A DNA stretch of 64,000 bases, taken from assembly GCF_009938205.1 (NCBI RefSeq), contig NZ_AP019655.1, positions 372,001-436,000 of the forward strand. Reading direction: 5' to 3'. The notes beneath the pieces are model-generated. The model had not been told where the DNA came from, made no database searches, and saw only the letters and a program-made list of their open reading frames with translations. This document shows positions 63,015 through 64,000 of this stretch, in pieces. The translations under genes were made by a program, and so were the position numbers. The number at the start of each line of letters is the position of its first letter. Position 1 is the stretch's first letter. The DNA comes from Vibrio panuliri. Its GTDB lineage: Bacteria > Pseudomonadota > Gammaproteobacteria > Enterobacterales > Vibrionaceae.

Positions 63015-64000
63015 CTATGGGGTATCAGTGGCGCTTTGTGCTTCGCTCAGTTTGGCTTTCTTCTTCATTTTTAGCGTTGAGTACACTGAGAAAATCGCAA
63101 GCAATACAAAGCCTAACGCAATTGGCCGTTCATATAGGAATGACCATGAGTTGTCATACATAAGCAAGGCTTTGCGTAAGTTAGTTTCTGCCATTGGGCC
63201 TAAGATGATTGCAAGGAGGATCGGTGATGACGGTATCTCAAGTTTACCGAGTACGAATCCTAAGAAACCAAATCCAATAGCAATACCGACATCAAACATC
63301 GAGTTGTTGATAGCATAAGCTCCTACCACAGACAAAAAGATGATGATTGGAATCATAAGGATCTTTGGTACTTCGATAATCCGACAGAAAAAACGAATGC
63401 CAAGTAAGCCAACCAACAGCATGACGACATTGGCAACTAACATTGAGCTAAACACGCCGTAAACGACTTCCGGGCTCTGAGTGAACAGCAGGGGACCAGG
63501 AGTGAGCCCTTGAACAATGAGTGCACCTAACAACACTGCGGCGACCGCATCACCAGGTACGCCTAGGGTTAATAGTGGGACAAGAGAGCCACCCGTTACG
63601 CCGTTGTTCCCAGATTCGGCTGCTGCCAAACCATGCAGTGAGCCTTTACCAAACTCTTCGGGATCTTTTGCTGAGCGTTTTGCCTCGTTATAGCAAACGA
63701 ACGCTGATATATCGGCACCTGCGCCGGGAACGGAGCCGATAGCCGTACCAATTAAGCCACTTTTTACCGAGGTAGGTAAAATGGTTTTAAGATCCTGTTT
63801 GCTCAACAGCTTATGGTCAAACTTGGCAACAGTGGCTTGTTTTTCTTTGAGAACTTTTTCAATTTGGTTGATTGCTTCAGACAACGCAAATAGACCGATC
63901 AAAACCGGAATAACGTTGATTCCGCTGTACAAGTCTAAGATGCCAAAGGTAAATCTAGGGACGCTGCTAATGGGATCAAGGCCAATGGTTGAGACGAGCA
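63015..64000 (-). CDS. tctA: TctA-type large permease of a tripartite tricarboxylate transporter (5' end outside window)
   Basis: The frame is open to the right edge, where it reads LDPISSVPRFTFG, a signature of the TctA family just after its first repeat. Inside are GTAIGSVPGAGADISAFVCYNEAKR and GVTGGSLVPLLTLGVPGDAVAAVLLGAL, the conserved loops of both repeats, followed by further helices to the C-terminus. TctA is the multi-helix subunit that works with TctB and the periplasmic TctC to take up citrate or similar organic acids. TctB and TctC would lie outside the window. It fits the organic-acid theme of this end. Confidence 0.92.
   Translation of the reverse strand, partial: LVSTIGLDPISSVPRFTFGILDLYSGINVIPVLIGLFALSEAINQIEKVLKEKQATVAKFDHKLLSKQDLKTILPTSVKSGLIGTAIGSVPGAGADISAFVCYNEAKRSAKDPEEFGKGSLHGLAAAESGNNGVTGGSLVPLLTLGVPGDAVAAVLLGALIVQGLTPGPLLFTQSPEVVYGVFSSMLVANVVMLLVGLLGIRFFCRIIEVPKILMIPIIIFLSVVGAYAINNSMFDVGIAIGFGFLGFVLGKLEIPSSPILLAIILGPMAETNLRKALLMYDNSWSFLYERPIALGFVLLAIFSVYSTLKMKKKAKLSEAQSATDTP

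Overview
The window looks like part of a Vibrio genome, probably chromosome 2. The GMP reductase, the DUF2860-type outer-membrane protein, the CBS/DUF294 nucleotidyltransferase with DEDD exonuclease, the DauR-like diaminopropionate locus and the overall codon style all fit vibrios. From memory, guaC lies on the second chromosome in V. cholerae. No rRNA, tRNA, CRISPR array or intact transposase was seen.

Layout. (1) 1-4.3 kb: the end of a CheC-like response regulator with a PAS protein, a bifunctional NAD(P)HX repair enzyme, and guaC with an elaborate leader. (2) 4.28-5.4 kb and 33.44-34.55 kb: two nearly identical direct repeats of about 1.1 kb. Each carries the guaC-type terminator and a CoiA-like gene, and each gene is broken by a different frameshift at its 3' end. 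(3) Between them, about 28 kb of accessory DNA. It holds a 2,3-diaminopropionate catabolic locus (M20 and M24 hydrolases, EamA transporter, DauR-like regulator, RidA, diaminopropionate ammonia-lyase), an SgrR-like regulator, a TPR protein, a type I secretion operon with two unusual ABC proteins and an HlyD adaptor, a convergent 3222-residue VCBS-repeat adhesin, and a divergent HD-GYP membrane protein. (4) 34.5-36.4 kb: a probable membrane-acting toxin and immunity pair directly behind the second repeat. (5) 36.5-50.7 kb: a DMT transporter, an old-yellow-enzyme with LysR partner, a tricorn-type protease, an ArsR-controlled permease, a glutamine amidotransferase, an ABC-F ATPase, a DUF2860 protein and an AEC transporter. 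(6) 50.7-64 kb: a sodium/solute symporter, Fe-alcohol dehydrogenase, SDR reductase and two paralogous FadR-type GntR regulators, apparently tied by shared TTGTAnTACAA palindromes. The same stretch holds the CBS nucleotidyltransferase, exonuclease and DMT operon, a MATE pump and the edge of a TctA permease.

How the genes work together. The secretion operon and adhesin face each other and probably form one export-adhesion system. An HD-GYP c-di-GMP phosphodiesterase is divergent from the adhesin, which suggests cyclic-di-GMP input. The diamino-acid locus looks like uptake and hydrolysis of a substituted diamino acid, followed by cleavage of diaminopropionate to pyruvate and ammonia, with RidA removing the reactive enamine or imine. 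The right end looks like catabolism of a sugar acid or uronate. The main unusual features are the repeat-bracketed 29-kb segment, the frameshifted CoiA-like twins, the twin-hairpin guaC leader, the secretion ABC pair in which neither nucleotide-binding domain has a catalytic glutamate, and the toxin-immunity pair behind the repeat.
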